Below, one piece after another: positions 26,047-36,293 of a DNA stretch of 64,000 nucleotides. The stretch is from contig NZ_JAPHOT010000001.1 in NCBI RefSeq assembly GCF_026191115.1, positions 2,465,001-2,529,000 on the forward strand. Direction: 5' to 3'. The notes beneath the pieces are model-generated. The model saw only the letters and a list, made by a program, of their open reading frames with translations. It was not told the DNA's origin and made no database searches. Each line of letters begins with the position of its first letter. Within the stretch, counting starts at the first letter, position 1. Made by a program: the position numbers and the translations under genes. This stretch comes from Legionella sp. PATHC035. GTDB lineage: Bacteria; Pseudomonadota; Gammaproteobacteria; Legionellales; Legionellaceae.

Positions 26047-26298
26047 ATGTCTAATAGTGAATCAAATGCCAGAACAATGGTTGGAAAAGTAGTTAGTGAC
26101 AAAATGGATAAAACCATAGTTGTGATGATTGAACGTTCTGTTAAGCATCCAAAGTATGGAAAAATTATGAAACGTAGATCCAAATTACATGCTCATGATG
26201 AAAATCAAGTATGTAAAATTGGTAATATTGTCAAGATCCGTGAGTCAAGACCACTCTCTAAAACAAAAAGCTGGGTATTAGTCGAAGTAATTTCTTAA
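26047..26298 (+). CDS. rpsQ: 30S ribosomal protein S17
   Basis: 83 residues, OB-fold primary 16S-binding protein. [18 protein letters not shown] and the C-terminal [19 protein letters not shown] are typical. It is separated by one base from rpmC. It is the last gene of the S10 unit before an 88-bp gap with a promoter. Confidence 0.96.
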   Translation: MSNSESNARTMVGKVVSDKMDKTIVVMIERSVKHPKYGKIMKRRSKLHAHDENQVCKIGNIVKIRESRPLSKTKSWVLVEVIS

Positions 26299-26337
26299 TC
26301 AACCCTGTTGATTTACTTTTAAAACCCTAAAAGGCCT

Positions 26338-26345
26338 GATATAAT
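26338..26345 (+). promoter_or_regulatory. Extended -10 promoter before rplN (spc promoter)
   Basis: TGA followed by a perfect TATAAT (26340-26345) in the only sizeable gap (88 bp) of the S10-spc block. E. coli has its spc promoter at this same junction. No good -35 is spaced upstream, which extended -10 promoters do not require. Confidence 0.6.
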
Positions 26346-26386
26346 CAGCAACCTTTTTCTGGTCGAAATCAGAGCTGGAGTAAAAA

Positions 26387-26752
26387 ATGATCCAAATGCA
26401 GACAGTGCTCGAAGTGGCTGACAATAGCGGAGCACGTAAAGTTATGTGTATTAAAGTGCTTGGCGGGTCGCACCGTAGATATGCCCGTGTAGGTGATGTA
26501 ATTAAAGTTAGCATTAAAGATGCTATACCAAGAAGTAAAGTAAAGAAAGGTGCTGTAATGAAAGCTGTAGTAGTCCGTACAGCACAAGGCGTTCGTAGAG
26601 ATGATGGCTCTTTAATTCGTTTCGATGGCAACGCAGCAGTACTTTTAAATAACCAAAACGAGCCAATAGGTACTCGTATATTTGGCCCCGTTACTCGCGA
26701 GCTACGAGAGAGATTTATGAAAATAATATCTCTGGCTGCAGAAGTTTTGTGA
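26387..26752 (+). CDS. rplN: 50S ribosomal protein L14
   Basis: 121 residues. L14 is at the subunit interface and binds Rsf[20 protein letters not shown] and the [19 protein letters not shown] block are standard. Preceded by GGAG and the putative spc promoter. Confidence 0.97.
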   Translation: MIQMQTVLEVADNSGARKVMCIKVLGGSHRRYARVGDVIKVSIKDAIPRSKVKKGAVMKAVVVRTAQGVRRDDGSLIRFDGNAAVLLNNQNEPIGTRIFGPVTRELRERFMKIISLAAEVL

Positions 26753-26765
26753 GAAGGATTTAGAT

Positions 26766-27095
26766 ATGAAACGTATTCAAAAAGGCGATGATGTAATTAT
26801 AATTGCCGGTAAAAGTAAAGGTCATAGAGGTAAAGTCCTACGTGTCACTGAAAATGGCGTTGTTGTTGAAGGTGGAAACTTAATAAAAAAACATGTTAAG
26901 CCTAACCCACAAAAGCCTGAAAACAAGGGTGGAATTATTACTCTTGAGGCGCCAGTACACGTTTCAAACGTTGCTCATTTTAATCCCAACACGAATAAAG
27001 CAGATAAAGTAGGATTTAAATTTATTGAGAGTAACGGTGTTAGTAAAAAAGTTAGATATTTTAAATCTGACAATGAAATAATTGACCGTGTTTAA
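26766..27095 (+). CDS. rplX: 50S ribosomal protein L24
   Basis: 109 residues. L24 initiates 50S assembly. The KOW motif is at the start (KGDDVIIIAGKSKGHRGKV), followed by EGGNLIKKHVKPN. Thirteen bp after rplN, with AGAAGGA upstream. Confidence 0.96.
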   Translation: MKRIQKGDDVIIIAGKSKGHRGKVLRVTENGVVVEGGNLIKKHVKPNPQKPENKGGIITLEAPVHVSNVAHFNPNTNKADKVGFKFIESNGVSKKVRYFKSDNEIIDRV

Positions 27096-27108
27096 TTAGG
27101 TGGTTGAA

Positions 27109-27660
27109 ATGGCAAGACTTAATGAATTTTATAAAAAAGAAATCATCCCAATGATGATGAAACGGTTCAACTATTCCAGCGTTATGGAAGTTCCTAAACT
27201 GCTCAAAGTCACTTTGAATATGGGTGTTGGTGAAGCTGTTGGTGATAAAAAGGTGATGAATCATGCTGTTGAAGATATGACTTTAATTGCTGGTCAAAAA
27301 CCTGTTGTTACTAAAGCAAGAAAATCTATTGCTGGTTTTAAAATTAGAGAAGGATGGCCAATAGGCTGTAAAGTAACACTAAGACGTCAACGTATGTACG
27401 AGTTCTTAGATCGATTAATTTCCGTAACTTTACCGCGTGTGAGAGATTTTCGTGGTTTAAATCCTAAATCTTTTGATGGAACTGGTAACTACAGTATGGG
27501 AATACATGAACAAATCGTATTTCCAGAAATTGATTACGACAAAACAGATGGTATCCGAGGTTTAGATATTTGTATTACTACAAGTGCTAAAACAAATGAA
27601 GAAGCTAAAGCTTTATTAGAAGCCTTTAACCTTCCATTGAAAGATAGAGATAAAAAATAA
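27109..27660 (+). CDS. rplE: 50S ribosomal protein L5
   Basis: 183 residues. L5 binds 5S rRNA and contacts P-site t[15 protein letters not shown] matches the family start, so ATG 27109 was preferred over GTG 27100. [21 protein letters not shown] and [15 protein letters not shown] are visible. TAGGTGG serves as ribosome site. Confidence 0.96.
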   Translation: MARLNEFYKKEIIPMMMKRFNYSSVMEVPKLLKVTLNMGVGEAVGDKKVMNHAVEDMTLIAGQKPVVTKARKSIAGFKIREGWPIGCKVTLRRQRMYEFLDRLISVTLPRVRDFRGLNPKSFDGTGNYSMGIHEQIVFPEIDYDKTDGIRGLDICITTSAKTNEEAKALLEAFNLPLKDRDKK

Positions 27661-27670
27661 GGGTGAAATT

Positions 27671-27973
27671 GTGGCTAAGAAATCAATGCTTATGAGAGAG
27701 TTAAAGCGTAAAAAACTAGTAGATAAGCACAGTAAACGCAGAAACGAATTAAAACAATTGATTAAATCATCTGATGATTTTCAGGTAATTATGGATAGTC
27801 AGTTAAAGTTAGCTAAATTGCCTGTTAATTCAAATCCTGTTCGTTTTAAAACACGATGCCAATGCTGTGGTCGTCCACATGGCGTGTATCGTAAATTTAG
27901 TCTTTGTAGAATTTGCTTAAGACAACAACTAATGGTTGGTAATATACCTGGCGGAAGAAAATCCAGCTGGTAA
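27671..27973 (+). CDS. rpsN: 30S ribosomal protein S14, long form with four cysteines
   Basis: 100 residues, the length of the zinc-independent S14 of most proteobacteria. However, the C-terminal part keeps CQCC (about residues 63-66) and CRIC (79-82) in the spacing of the zinc-binding short S14 of Gram-positives. The protein therefore probably binds zinc despite the long N-terminal insert. Start GTG at 27671 after GGGTGA. The tail [11 protein letters not shown] is standard. Confidence 0.95.
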   Translation: MAKKSMLMRELKRKKLVDKHSKRRNELKQLIKSSDDFQVIMDSQLKLAKLPVNSNPVRFKTRCQCCGRPHGVYRKFSLCRICLRQQLMVGNIPGGRKSSW

Positions 27974-27994
27974 TTTTTTAATTGGAGAACGATT

Positions 27995-28390
27995 GTGAGT
28001 ATGCATGATCCAGTTGCTGATATGCTGACCCGAATTAGAAATGGTCAACAAGCAAAACATCAGCAAATAACTTTAACTTCTTCTAAATTGAAAGAAGAAA
28101 TTGCTCGTGTTTTAAAAGAAGAAGGCTATATTGAAAACTTCTTTGTAGAACCACTAGATAATAATCTTAAATTAATGACGATAAAGCTGAAGTATTACCA
28201 TGGCAGACCTGTTATTGAGCTCATTAAGAGAATTAGTAGACCTGGGTTACGAGTATATAAATCTTATAAGGATTTAACCTCTATTCCTGGTTTTGGAGTG
28301 GCTATATTGTCTACATCTCAAGGTATAATGACCCATATATCTGCAAAGATGAAAGGCGTTGGTGGCGAAGTCATCTGTGAAGTGGCTTAA
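27995..28390 (+). CDS. rpsH: 30S ribosomal protein S8
   Basis: 131 residues. S8 binds 16S helix 21 and, in E. coli, represses spc translation at rplE. SMHDPVADMLTRIRNGQ starts the protein (GTG start at 27995 giving the family N-terminus). GLRVYKSYKDL and the C-terminal GGEVICEV are typical. Confidence 0.96.
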   Translation: MSMHDPVADMLTRIRNGQQAKHQQITLTSSKLKEEIARVLKEEGYIENFFVEPLDNNLKLMTIKLKYYHGRPVIELIKRISRPGLRVYKSYKDLTSIPGFGVAILSTSQGIMTHISAKMKGVGGEVICEVA

Positions 28391-28407
28391 TACTTGCGAG
28401 GAATAAT

Positions 28408-28947
28408 ATGTCTAGAGTAGCAAAAGCCCCAGTAGTTCAACCAGCAAATGTTGAAATCACAATAGGTGATGGTGAAATTACTGTAAAAGGGCCAAAAGGA
28501 ACACTAACCCAAAAAATCAATAGGTTAGTCAAAGTAACTAAGAACAAAGATTCTAATCATGTTGAGTTTGCTCCTGCTGCAAATGATCCTAAAGCTTGGG
28601 CTCAAGCTGGCACGGCAAGAGCATTAGTGAATAACATGGTTAAGGGTGTAACCGAAGGTTTTGTTGTAACCTTGGAACTAGTTGGTGTAGGTTATAGAGC
28701 ACAGTCTAAAGATAAATCAATTAGCTTATCTTTAGGTTTCTCTCATCCTATTGAATACCACTTACCAAAAGGTGTTCAAGTTGAAACTCCAAGTAATACC
28801 GTGATATTACTGAAAGGTGTTGATAAACAAATTTTGGGTCAAGTAGCTTCTGAAATAAGAGCATTTAGACCACCAGAGCCTTATAAAGGTAAAGGTGTTA
28901 AACTTGCTGGCGAGTATATTGCTCGTAAAGAAGCGAAAAAGAAATAA
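28408..28947 (+). CDS. rplF: 50S ribosomal protein L6
   Basis: 179 residues. L6 supports the sarcin-ricin loop. Two repeated alpha/beta domains are seen; the C-terminal signature PPEPYKGKGVKLAGEYIARKE is intact. It starts after GAGGAAT, 17 bp from rpsH. Confidence 0.97.
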   Translation: MSRVAKAPVVQPANVEITIGDGEITVKGPKGTLTQKINRLVKVTKNKDSNHVEFAPAANDPKAWAQAGTARALVNNMVKGVTEGFVVTLELVGVGYRAQSKDKSISLSLGFSHPIEYHLPKGVQVETPSNTVILLKGVDKQILGQVASEIRAFRPPEPYKGKGVKLAGEYIARKEAKKK

Positions 28948-28957
28948 GGTTTAAGTC

Positions 28958-29317
28958 ATGAATAAACACAACTCACGTGCTCGACGTGGATTAAAAGCAA
29001 AAGCACTGATTCGTAAATCGGGAAGAGCAAGACTGGTAGTTTATAGAAGCGGTTTGCATATTTATTCGCAAATTGTTCAAGCAGACACGCTTGGAGATAA
29101 AGTACTGGTAGCATGTTCAACTAAGGATAAAGAGTTACGAGCTAACTTGACTGGTAAATGTAAAGTAGAACAAGCTAATCTAGTTGGGAAATTACTAGGT
29201 AAGCGTGCGAGTGAGCATGGCATTACTCAAGTTGCATTTGATCGTGCTGGTTATAAATATCATGGCCGAGTGAAAGCCCTTGCAGAAGGTGCCCGCGAAG
29301 CTGGATTAGATTTTTAA
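28958..29317 (+). CDS. rplR: 50S ribosomal protein L18
   Basis: 119 residues. L18 binds 5S rRNA with L5. [17 protein letters not shown] and the end [22 protein letters not shown] are family hallmarks. Ten bp after rplF. Confidence 0.97.
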   Translation: MNKHNSRARRGLKAKALIRKSGRARLVVYRSGLHIYSQIVQADTLGDKVLVACSTKDKELRANLTGKCKVEQANLVGKLLGKRASEHGITQVAFDRAGYKYHGRVKALAEGAREAGLDF

Positions 29318-29326
29318 GGAACGATT

Positions 29327-29836
29327 ATGGCATACGATGAATCATCACCAAAATCAGATGGCTACCAAGAAAAGTTAGTGTCGGTTAACCGTACCGCTAA
29401 AGTTGTCAAGGGAGGCCGTGTTTTTGGTTTCGCAGTACTTGTTGTTGTTGGCGACGGCAAAGGTAAAGTTGGCTTTGGTAGAGGTAAAGCGAGAGAAGTT
29501 CCAATTGCAATTCAAAAAGCTATGGAACAAGCAAAGAAAAACATGGTTTATATTCCACTTTCCGGTTCAACTATTTTCCACGAAATTACTTGGAATTATG
29601 GGGCTTCTAAAGTATTTATGAAACCAGCTAGTGAAGGTACTGGAATTATTGCCGGTGGCGCGATGAGAGCCGTATTAGAAGTTTTAGGCGTACAAAATAT
29701 ATTAGCTAAAAGTATTGGTTCAACCAATCCAAGTAATATAGTAAGAGCTACGATCGCTGCTTTAACTAATATCGGTACTCCAGATTATGTTGCGGCCAAG
29801 CGTGGTAAAACTGTTGAAGAAGTTATGGCGGGCTAA
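29327..29836 (+). CDS. rpsE: 30S ribosomal protein S5
   Basis: 169 residues. S5 is at the mRNA entry and affects accuracy. The spectinomycin loop region [19 protein letters not shown] and the [11 protein letters not shown] motif are intact; the S5 C-terminal domain has [13 protein letters not shown]. Nine bp after rplR. Confidence 0.97.
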   Translation: MAYDESSPKSDGYQEKLVSVNRTAKVVKGGRVFGFAVLVVVGDGKGKVGFGRGKAREVPIAIQKAMEQAKKNMVYIPLSGSTIFHEITWNYGASKVFMKPASEGTGIIAGGAMRAVLEVLGVQNILAKSIGSTNPSNIVRATIAALTNIGTPDYVAAKRGKTVEEVMAG

Positions 29837-29838
29837 TT

Positions 29839-30024
29839 ATGGAAAAGAAAATTAAAATCACTTTGGTAAAAAGCATTATAGGCAGAAAGCCAAAGCATAT
29901 TTCTATAGTAAAACAATTAGGTCTAGGTAAAACTAATTCAAGCGTATCACATAATGATACGCCAGCAATCCGTGGTCTTATTAATATAGTGGATTACTTA
30001 TTGCTGGTTGAGGAGAGTGCATAA
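29839..30024 (+). CDS. rpmD: 50S ribosomal protein L30
   Basis: 61 residues. [29 protein letters not shown] is the L30 pattern (bound between positions 5 and 35). It begins 2 bp after rpsE; its last base is the first base of rplO. Confidence 0.95.
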   Translation: MEKKIKITLVKSIIGRKPKHISIVKQLGLGKTNSSVSHNDTPAIRGLINIVDYLLLVEESA

Positions 30025-30458
30025 TGAATTTAAATTCACTATCACCAGATCCTGGTTCAAGACGCCCTAAAAGACGCTTAGGACGTGGTATAGGATCCGG
30101 GCTAGGTAAAACAAGTGGTAAAGGACATAAAGGTCAAAAAGCAAGAGCTGGTGGTTATCATAAGATAAACTTTGAGGGCGGACAAATGCCTATTCAAAGA
30201 AGACTGCCAAAAATGGGCTTTAAATCACGAGTTGGTAAAACTGTAGATCAAGTATGTCTGAGTGAACTGGCAAAGTTGTCTGCTGATGTAATTGATTTAA
30301 ATGTTTTACGTGAAGCGGGCCTTATAAACAGTTCTATTAAAGATGTAAAAGTTATTTTATCCGGTGAATTAACTACAGCCATCAAACTTAAAGGTTTAAG
30401 GGTCACTAAAGGAGCTCGTTTAGCCATTGAAGGTTTAGGCGGCAGCATAGAAGAGTGA
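30024..30458 (+). CDS. rplO: 50S ribosomal protein L15
   Basis: 144 residues. L15 is a late-assembly 50S protein. The glycine/arginine-rich N-terminus ([25 protein letters not shown]) and [17 protein letters not shown] are typical. Start codon overlaps the rpmD stop (TAATG). Confidence 0.96.
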   Translation: MNLNSLSPDPGSRRPKRRLGRGIGSGLGKTSGKGHKGQKARAGGYHKINFEGGQMPIQRRLPKMGFKSRVGKTVDQVCLSELAKLSADVIDLNVLREAGLINSSIKDVKVILSGELTTAIKLKGLRVTKGARLAIEGLGGSIEE

Positions 30459-30460
30459 CT

Positions 30461-31789
30461 ATGAAAAACCAAAAACATAATGCAAGCCAATCACGTGGTG
30501 GATTGGCTGAACTAAAATCAAGATTATTGTTCGTTGTTCTTGGCATATTAGTTTATCGGTTGGGTGCTCATATCCCTGTTCCAGGTTTAGACCCCGCACG
30601 ATTGGCTAATTTTTTTAATGAACAACAGAATACAATTTTTGGCTTATTCAATATGTTTTCTGGTGGTGCATTATCGCGTGTTACGGTTTTTGCTATTGGT
30701 ATTATGCCGTACATTTCAGCGTCCATTATCATCCAGTTGTTCTCAGTTGTATCACCCAAGCTCGAACAACTTAAAAAGGAAGGTGAGTCTGGACGTAGGA
30801 AAATAAACCAATACACCCGGTATTTAACTCTGCTGCTTTCTGTGTTTCAATCTTTAGGGATGGCACGTTGGTTAGCTGGACAACAAATTGCACTTCAAGC
30901 TGACTTTTCGTTTTACTTTACTGCAGTTGTGACTTTGGTTACAGGAACTATGTTCTTAATGTGGTTAGGCGAGCAGATTACTGAAAAAGGTGTTGGCAAT
31001 GGAATATCGCTAATTATCTTTTCAGGAATTGTATCAAGCATGCCTACAGCAATTGCCTCTGTTCTTCAGCAAGTTAAAGAAGGGCAAATGCAAGCTTTGA
31101 CGTTAATTATTATTGCAGTGGTAGTGGTAGTAGTAACAGGATTTGTAGTATTTATGGAGCGCGCACAGCGACGTATAAGAGTTAACTATGCCCAAAGAAC
31201 ACAAGGTAGAAAGGTTTATGCCGCTCAAACAAGTCATTTACCTTTAAAGATTAATATGTCTGGTGTAATACCACCTATTTTTGCATCCAGCATTATCTTA
31301 TTACCGGCAACTTTGGCACAGTTTTTCTCACATACTAAAGGTTTAGGGTGGCTTGCTGATGTTGGAATGGCATTATCTCCTGGACAGCCTTTATATTTAA
31401 TAGTATATGCAGTTGCTATTATATTTTTTGCGTTCTTTTATGCAGCTCTGGTGTTTAATCCCAAAGATACTGCTGATAATTTAAAAAAATCTGGTGCATA
31501 CATACCCGGAATTAGACCAGGTGAACAAACAACTAAATATATAGATGGTGTAATGACTCGTTTGACATTAGTTGGTGCAATTTATTTGGTTCTGGTTTGT
31601 CTTTTGCCTCAGATTCTGATGTATACATGGCATGTCCCTTTTTATTTCGGAGGAACGTCATTGCTGATTATCGTAGTTGTTATTATGGATTTTGTAGCTC
31701 AGGTACAAGCACATTTAATGACCCAGCAATATGATTCTTTAATGAAAAAGGCTAATTTTAAAGGTACTAAATTACCTGGTCTTTTATGA
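30461..31789 (+). CDS. secY: Preprotein translocase subunit SecY
   Basis: 442 residues. SecY is the channel of the inner-membrane Sec translocon, partner of the SecE encoded at 5202. Ten hydrophobic segments can be traced, with the plug region after TM1 ([17 protein letters not shown]), and conserved cytoplasmic loops including [13 protein letters not shown] and [13 protein letters not shown] 30461 was preferred to the GTG at 30455 that overlaps the rplO stop. Confidence 0.97.
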   Translation: MKNQKHNASQSRGGLAELKSRLLFVVLGILVYRLGAHIPVPGLDPARLANFFNEQQNTIFGLFNMFSGGALSRVTVFAIGIMPYISASIIIQLFSVVSPKLEQLKKEGESGRRKINQYTRYLTLLLSVFQSLGMARWLAGQQIALQADFSFYFTAVVTLVTGTMFLMWLGEQITEKGVGNGISLIIFSGIVSSMPTAIASVLQQVKEGQMQALTLIIIAVVVVVVTGFVVFMERAQRRIRVNYAQRTQGRKVYAAQTSHLPLKINMSGVIPPIFASSIILLPATLAQFFSHTKGLGWLADVGMALSPGQPLYLIVYAVAIIFFAFFYAALVFNPKDTADNLKKSGAYIPGIRPGEQTTKYIDGVMTRLTLVGAIYLVLVCLLPQILMYTWHVPFYFGGTSLLIIVVVIMDFVAQVQAHLMTQQYDSLMKKANFKGTKLPGLL

Positions 31790-31807
31790 TTTTTTTCGGA
31801 GTTAAGA

Positions 31808-31921
31808 ATGAAAGTAAGAGCATCTGTAAAGCGAATTTGTCGCAATTGCAAGATTATTAAAAGAAGTGGCACTATACGAGTTATTTGTAAAGATGCCAGA
31901 CATAAACAAAAGCAAGGTTAA
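31808..31921 (+). CDS. rpmJ: 50S ribosomal protein L36 (zinc type)
   Basis: 37 residues, reading [15 protein letters not shown] and ending RHKQKQG. Cys11, Cys14, Cys27 and His32 form the zinc ribbon of the C+ form. It is 18 bp after secY, as in E. coli, with a GGAG ribosome site. Confidence 0.96.
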
Positions 31922-31956
31922 ACTCTGCTTGATTTAATTTTATAAAAATAGTATTC

Positions 31957-31976
31957 TTCTGTCCCTTTCGACAGAA
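31957..31976 (+). promoter_or_regulatory. Hairpin in the rpsM leader
   Basis: A 7-bp stem TTCTGTC/GACAGAA with a 6-base loop, 22 bp before the rpsM start. No T tract follows. In E. coli the S4 repressor binds a pseudoknot in this leader; whether this hairpin is part of such a fold is not shown by the sequence. Confidence 0.4.
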
Positions 31977-31998
31977 CAAATAACGTTCGGAGAAGTTA

Positions 31999-32355
31999 AT
32001 GGCTCGTATTGCAGGAGTAAATATACCTGATCACAAACATGTTGTGATTGCTTTAACAGCAATATATGGTATTGGTAAACCTACATCCTTAAAACTGTGT
32101 TCTACAGTTGGTATTGAACCCTCTAAAAAGGTTTCAGAACTGACCGATGCTCAACTTGAGTCTTTAAGAACAGAAATTGCAAAAATAACAGTGGAAGGTG
32201 ATTTGCGTCGTGTTGTGACGATGAACATTAAGCGCCTTATGGATCTAGGATGTTATCGTGGTCTAAGACACAGAAGAGGGTTGCCATTGCGCGGACAACG
32301 TACGAAAACTAATGCTCGTACACGAAAAGGTCGCAGAAAAGGCACTACCGTTTGA
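31999..32355 (+). CDS. rpsM: 30S ribosomal protein S13
   Basis: 118 residues. S13 bridges the 30S head to the 50[15 protein letters not shown] and the C-terminal [22 protein letters not shown] signature are intact. First gene of the alpha unit rpsM-rpsK-rpsD-rpoA-rplQ. CGGAG precedes the ATG. Confidence 0.97.
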   Translation: MARIAGVNIPDHKHVVIALTAIYGIGKPTSLKLCSTVGIEPSKKVSELTDAQLESLRTEIAKITVEGDLRRVVTMNIKRLMDLGCYRGLRHRRGLPLRGQRTKTNARTRKGRRKGTTV

Positions 32356-32376
32356 TTTTTCATGTAGGAAAGTAAG

Positions 32377-32775
32377 ATGGCAATAACTAAGTCAAAACAA
32401 CAAAAAGTACGCAAAAAGGCAAAACGTGTCGTATCTGATGGTATCGTCCATGTTCATGCTTCTTTTAATAATACGATAGTGACCTTTACTGATAGACAAG
32501 GTAATGCACTGTGTTGGGCAACATCTGGTGGCTCAGGGTTTAGAGGGTCAAGAAAGAGTACTCCTTATGCTGCACAGGTTGCTACTGAGCGTGCTGCTGC
32601 TGTTGCAAAAGAATACGGTATGAAATCTGTGGCTGTATTTGTTCATGGTCCCGGACCTGGAAGAGAATCCACTATTCGTGAATTAATATCACAGGATTTC
32701 AAAATTGTTGAAATTACCGATGTTACTGGTATACCTCATAATGGGTGTAAGCCACCGAAAAAACGTCGTGTATAA
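32377..32775 (+). CDS. rpsK: 30S ribosomal protein S11
   Basis: 132 residues. S11 is a platform protein near the E site. [19 protein letters not shown] and the tail [16 protein letters not shown]-like end ([20 protein letters not shown]) are diagnostic. 21 bp after rpsM. Confidence 0.97.
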   Translation: MAITKSKQQKVRKKAKRVVSDGIVHVHASFNNTIVTFTDRQGNALCWATSGGSGFRGSRKSTPYAAQVATERAAAVAKEYGMKSVAVFVHGPGPGRESTIRELISQDFKIVEITDVTGIPHNGCKPPKKRRV

Positions 32776-32791
32776 GACTCAGGAGTAATTA

Positions 32792-33412
32792 ATGGCTAGA
32801 TATCTTGGTCCAAAATGTAAGTTATCACGTCGTGAAGGTTGTGATTTATTACTTAAAAGCGGTGTCCGTGATCATAAGTCCAAATGTAAATCAGAAAAGT
32901 TACCTGGACAACATGGTGATAAAAAACCACGTATGAATGGTTATGGAATTCAGCTTCGAGAGAAACAAAAAATCAGAAGATTATATGGTGTTCTTGAAAA
33001 GCAATTCCGTGGCTATTACAAAATGGCTGCTCGTATGAAAGGTGCAACAGGCGAAAATCTGATGTCGTTGCTTGAACGACGTTTAGATAATGTTGTCTAT
33101 CGTATGGGTTTTGCAAGTACACGTGCTGAAGCGCGTCAATTAGTTACGCATAAAGCGATACTTGTTAATGATAAAGTAGTTAACGTTCCATCATTCCTAG
33201 TAAAACCAGGTGATGTTATATCTGTTCGTCAAAAAGCAAGAGCTCAAGGTCGTATCCAGGCTGCTTTAGCTTTATCAGAACAAAGAGCTGCATGCGATTG
33301 GATTACTGTAGATACTTCTTCTTTCAAAGGAACATTCTCTACAGCACCAACGTTAACTGACTTATCTTCAGACTACAACGTAAACTTAGTTGTAGAACTT
33401 TACTCTAAGTAA
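32792..33412 (+). CDS. rpsD: 30S ribosomal protein S4
   Basis: 206 residues. S4 nucleates 30S assembly and autoregulates the alpha operon in E. coli. [16 protein letters not shown] begins the protein; the S4 RNA-binding domain ([20 protein letters not shown]) is at about 95-114. It keeps the KSKCK segment but not a full zinc set. Confidence 0.97.
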   Translation: MARYLGPKCKLSRREGCDLLLKSGVRDHKSKCKSEKLPGQHGDKKPRMNGYGIQLREKQKIRRLYGVLEKQFRGYYKMAARMKGATGENLMSLLERRLDNVVYRMGFASTRAEARQLVTHKAILVNDKVVNVPSFLVKPGDVISVRQKARAQGRIQAALALSEQRAACDWITVDTSSFKGTFSTAPTLTDLSSDYNVNLVVELYSK

Positions 33413-33430
33413 GCTCGGAGAAATAGCTGA

Positions 33431-34423
33431 ATGTATACTGAAATCAATGAAATGTTGACACCTAATGTTCTTAAGGTCCAGGCAGAATCGCCCTATAAAG
33501 CTAAAATAGTTTTAGAGCCTTTGGAGCGTGGCTTTGGTCATACTCTCGGCAATGCTTTGAGACGTATCTTACTATCATCAATGCCCGGAAGTGCGATTAC
33601 CGAAGTTTCAATTGATGGTGTTCTACATGAATACAGCACAATTGAAGGTGTACAGGAAGATGTCGTGGACATCTTACTGAACCTGAAGTTAGTTGCGACA
33701 AAAATGACAGTCGGTGAAGAAGCGATTGTAACGTTAAGCAAGCAAGGTCCTTGTCAAGTTACAGCTGGAGACATTCAATTGACTCACGGATTAGAAATTA
33801 TTAATCCAGAGTTGGTCATAGCTAATTTGAATGAAAAAGGCAAATTAAATATGACATTGAAGGTTGAACGAGGAATTGGTTTCCACAGTACTGATTCATT
33901 CATTAGACATTTCGATGATGAAGTAGAAAGAAAATCAGTTGGGAAACTTAAAATTGATAATAGTTTCTCTCCAGTTAAAAAAGTGGCTTATTATGTTGAT
34001 AGTGCTCGTGTAGAAAATCGAACTGACCTCGATAAGTTAACTATTGAGTTAGAAACTAATGGGACTATTGATGCTGAAGAATCAATACGAATTTCTGCTA
34101 GTATTCTTCAAAGACAACTTCATGCTTTTGTAGACATGAAATTTGAAGAGTCACGCGCAGATAATAAAGAACGCAATGATTTTGATCCTATTCTACTACG
34201 TTCTGTCGATGATTTAGAGTTAACTGTTCGTTCTGCGAATTGTTTGAAAGCAGAAAATATTCATTATATAGGCGATTTAGTACAAAGAACTGAAAATGAA
34301 CTCTTAAAAACTCCTAACCTTGGTAAGAAATCTTTAACCGAAATTAAGGATGTTTTAGCTTCACGTTCATTATCGCTGGGTATGAAACTTGAGAATTGGC
34401 CGCCAGCAAATCTTGGCGAATAA
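33431..34423 (+). CDS. rpoA: RNA polymerase alpha subunit
   Basis: 330 residues. The N-terminal domain dimerises and assembles beta and beta' ([22 protein letters not shown] at about residues 33-54). The C-terminal domain (about 250-325) contains [18 protein letters not shown] and [12 protein letters not shown], the UP-element and activator contact surface. The gene sits between rpsD and rplQ as in the standard alpha operon. Confidence 0.98.
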   Translation: MYTEINEMLTPNVLKVQAESPYKAKIVLEPLERGFGHTLGNALRRILLSSMPGSAITEVSIDGVLHEYSTIEGVQEDVVDILLNLKLVATKMTVGEEAIVTLSKQGPCQVTAGDIQLTHGLEIINPELVIANLNEKGKLNMTLKVERGIGFHSTDSFIRHFDDEVERKSVGKLKIDNSFSPVKKVAYYVDSARVENRTDLDKLTIELETNGTIDAEESIRISASILQRQLHAFVDMKFEESRADNKERNDFDPILLRSVDDLELTVRSANCLKAENIHYIGDLVQRTENELLKTPNLGKKSLTEIKDVLASRSLSLGMKLENWPPANLGE

Positions 34424-34441
34424 AGTTTAGGAGTTTTGGTT

Positions 34442-34825
34442 ATGCGTCACCGTAATTCAGGTCGTAGTTTTGGCCGTACAAGTAGCCACAGAAAGGCTAT
34501 GTTTGCAAACATGTGTTGTTCTTTGATTGAGCATGAGTTGATAAAAACAACTCTGCCCAAGGCTAAAGATCTACGACGTTATATTGAACCTTTAATTACT
34601 GTTTCAAAAATTGATTCAGTAGCGACACGCCGTCATGCGTTTGATATTTTGAGATCTAAGTCTGCTGTTGGTAAATTGTTTAAAGATTTAGGCCCACGTT
34701 TTGTTGAGCGTCCAGGTGGTTATGTACGTATCATTAAATGTGGTTTTAGAGATGGTGACAACGCGCCTATGGCAATTGTTGAGCTCTTAGACAGACCTGT
34801 AGTTAGTGATGAATCTGAAGAATAA
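34442..34825 (+). CDS. rplQ: 50S ribosomal protein L17
   Basis: 127 residues. [20 protein letters not shown] opening and [27 protein letters not shown]-type core (starting near residue 81) are typical. ATG 34442 follows AGGAG; a TTG two codons earlier was not used. Last gene of the ribosomal block. Confidence 0.97.
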   Translation: MRHRNSGRSFGRTSSHRKAMFANMCCSLIEHELIKTTLPKAKDLRRYIEPLITVSKIDSVATRRHAFDILRSKSAVGKLFKDLGPRFVERPGGYVRIIKCGFRDGDNAPMAIVELLDRPVVSDESEE

Positions 34826-34850
34826 ATTTCAGCATCCTCACTAACTAAAG

Positions 34851-34876
34851 AACCCGCTTCCTGCGGGTTTTTTTTT
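34851..34876 (+). terminator. Rho-independent terminator of the alpha operon
   Basis: Stem AACCCGC/GCGGGTT with a 5-base loop followed by an unbroken T tract, 25 bp after rplQ. It is the clearest intrinsic terminator in the window and ends the ribosomal gene block. Confidence 0.92.
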
Positions 34877-34977
34877 GACAATCGTAGACTATCTTACAGC
34901 CTAAATTAATAAAGAAGTATGTAGAAAATTCTATGCTCCGGTGAGTATTAACGAGTGTTAGTCTTTTTTCGTTAAAG

Positions 34978-35337
34978 TTAAATCCAAGATTGTTTGTTGA
35001 CGAGTAAATCACTTTCGATTCCCCCTGTTTGTTCGGTTGATTTGGGCTCTATCAGGAGAACATGGGTCTCTTCATGAGCAATCGGCTTATGTTCTACGCC
35101 CTTTGGTACGATATAAAATTCGCCTTCATTTAAGCTGACTCTTTTATCCCTGAACTCAATGTCTAGAATTCCTTTAACAACTAAAAATAGCTCATCTTCA
35201 TTCGCATGGCTATGCCAGATAAATTCTCCCTTGAATTTTGCAAGTTTGACATATTGGCCATTAAGCTCCCCAACAATATGTGGCGACCAGAACTCGTTAA
35301 AAAGTTTAAATTTTTCAATTAAATTTATTTTATCCAT
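34978..35337 (-). CDS. Single-domain cupin protein
   Basis: 119 residues. Cupin motif 1 is complete: WHSH with His42 and His44, Glu49, Gly56. Motif 2 has EGEFYIVPKGVEH with His83. These four residues bind a metal in the family, so it is probably a small metal-dependent cupin of the mannose-6-phosphate isomerase-like group; the substrate is unknown. It points toward the rplQ terminator and is separate from the ribosomal operon. No partner gene is obvious. Confidence 0.8.
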   Translation of the reverse strand: MDKINLIEKFKLFNEFWSPHIVGELNGQYVKLAKFKGEFIWHSHANEDELFLVVKGILDIEFRDKRVSLNEGEFYIVPKGVEHKPIAHEETHVLLIEPKSTEQTGGIESDLLVNKQSWI

Positions 35338-35486
35338 AAGAACCTCAATAGGATGAATGAGTAAATTATTGGTTCAGCATATAGTGTATATAACAGTTTG
35401 TGTTCCTAAATTTTAAATAATGAAAAGCAAAGTATCGAGTTGAGTGGCAGGAGAAGACCTAGTCCGGAAATGATTGTATCACTGAA

Positions 35487-35517
35487 ACCTAGGTTAAGGC
35501 TCCGGCCTCGCCCAAGT
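35487..35517. repeat. Degenerate copy of a CCTGGGTTAGGC dispersed palindrome
   Basis: Reads ACCTAGGTTAAGGCTCCGG and continues to CCCAAGT. It matches, with about nine changes, the cleaner copy at 49583-49612 (CCTGGGTT...AACCCAGG). The rest of the 250-bp gap 35338-35587 shows no gene or promoter that I can support. Confidence 0.45.
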
Positions 35518-35587
35518 AACAGTGAATAAAAGGCGCCTTATCAGTAAGGGCAGTAAAACAAGAGATGAGGCTAATATTCAGATGAAC

Positions 35588-36058
35588 TTAGAATGGGACA
35601 TCATCATCCAATTGATCAAATGCATCTTGTGGTACTTGAGTTGGTTGCTGTCTTGCCGCACTTTGATTGCTTGGCGCAAATTGAGCCTGTGGCATTTCAT
35701 CAAAACTGGATGAACCAGCCCCTTTACTGTCTAACAATTGAATGTCATTTGCTACAATCTCTGTAGTATATCTATCCTGACCCTGTTGATCTTGCCATTT
35801 TCTCGTTCTTAAACTGCCTTCAATATAGAGTTTAGAACCTTTACGGACGTATTCACCAGCGATTTCACCTAAGCGGTTAAAACAGACTACGCGATGCCAT
35901 TCGGTTCGCTCTTGCTTTTCACCAGTTGCTTTATCTTTCCATGCTTCACTGGTAGCAATGGAAAGTGTCGTTACCGCATTGCCATTGGGTAAATAGCGTA
36001 CATCAGGGTCAACACCGACGTTACCAATTAAGATGACTTTATTTATACCACGTGCCAT
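35588..36058 (-). CDS. ssb: Single-stranded DNA-binding protein
   Basis: 156 residues. N-terminal OB fold (about 1-110: [42 protein letters not shown]), a Gln/Pro/Ser-rich flexible linker, and the acidic C-terminal tip DDDVPF that recruits replication and repair proteins. AGGAG lies upstream. No uvrA neighbour is seen on either side. The 235 bp between its start and the NUDIX gene hold nothing I recognise. Confidence 0.97.
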   Translation of the reverse strand: MARGINKVILIGNVGVDPDVRYLPNGNAVTTLSIATSEAWKDKATGEKQERTEWHRVVCFNRLGEIAGEYVRKGSKLYIEGSLRTRKWQDQQGQDRYTTEIVANDIQLLDSKGAGSSSFDEMPQAQFAPSNQSAARQQPTQVPQDAFDQLDDDVPF

Positions 36059-36293
36059 TTCTGATCTCCTGTATGCGAAAGTTAGGAGAAGAGTATACCT
36101 AATTTATATATCCCTTGCACTGATGTGTTGCAGTGAACTTTAATTGGATTATTTCTAAATAAATGCAGCAAGTGTATCCCATAGGTAATATGCTTGTTGA
36201 TTCACAATAGTTCATTGCAATTCTTTTCAAATAGTTTTTTCATTTTTTGTTCTTTATGAACAATGTAGGCATACAGTCGCTGCCAATATACCT

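Noticed and set aside
31929-31954. Alpha-operon promoter before rpsM
   Set aside because: TTGATT and TAGTAT are only 14 bp apart and no better pair was found.
35522-35713. Plus-strand small frame between cupin and ssb
   Set aside because: It runs antisense into the ssb 3' end and has no recognisable features.
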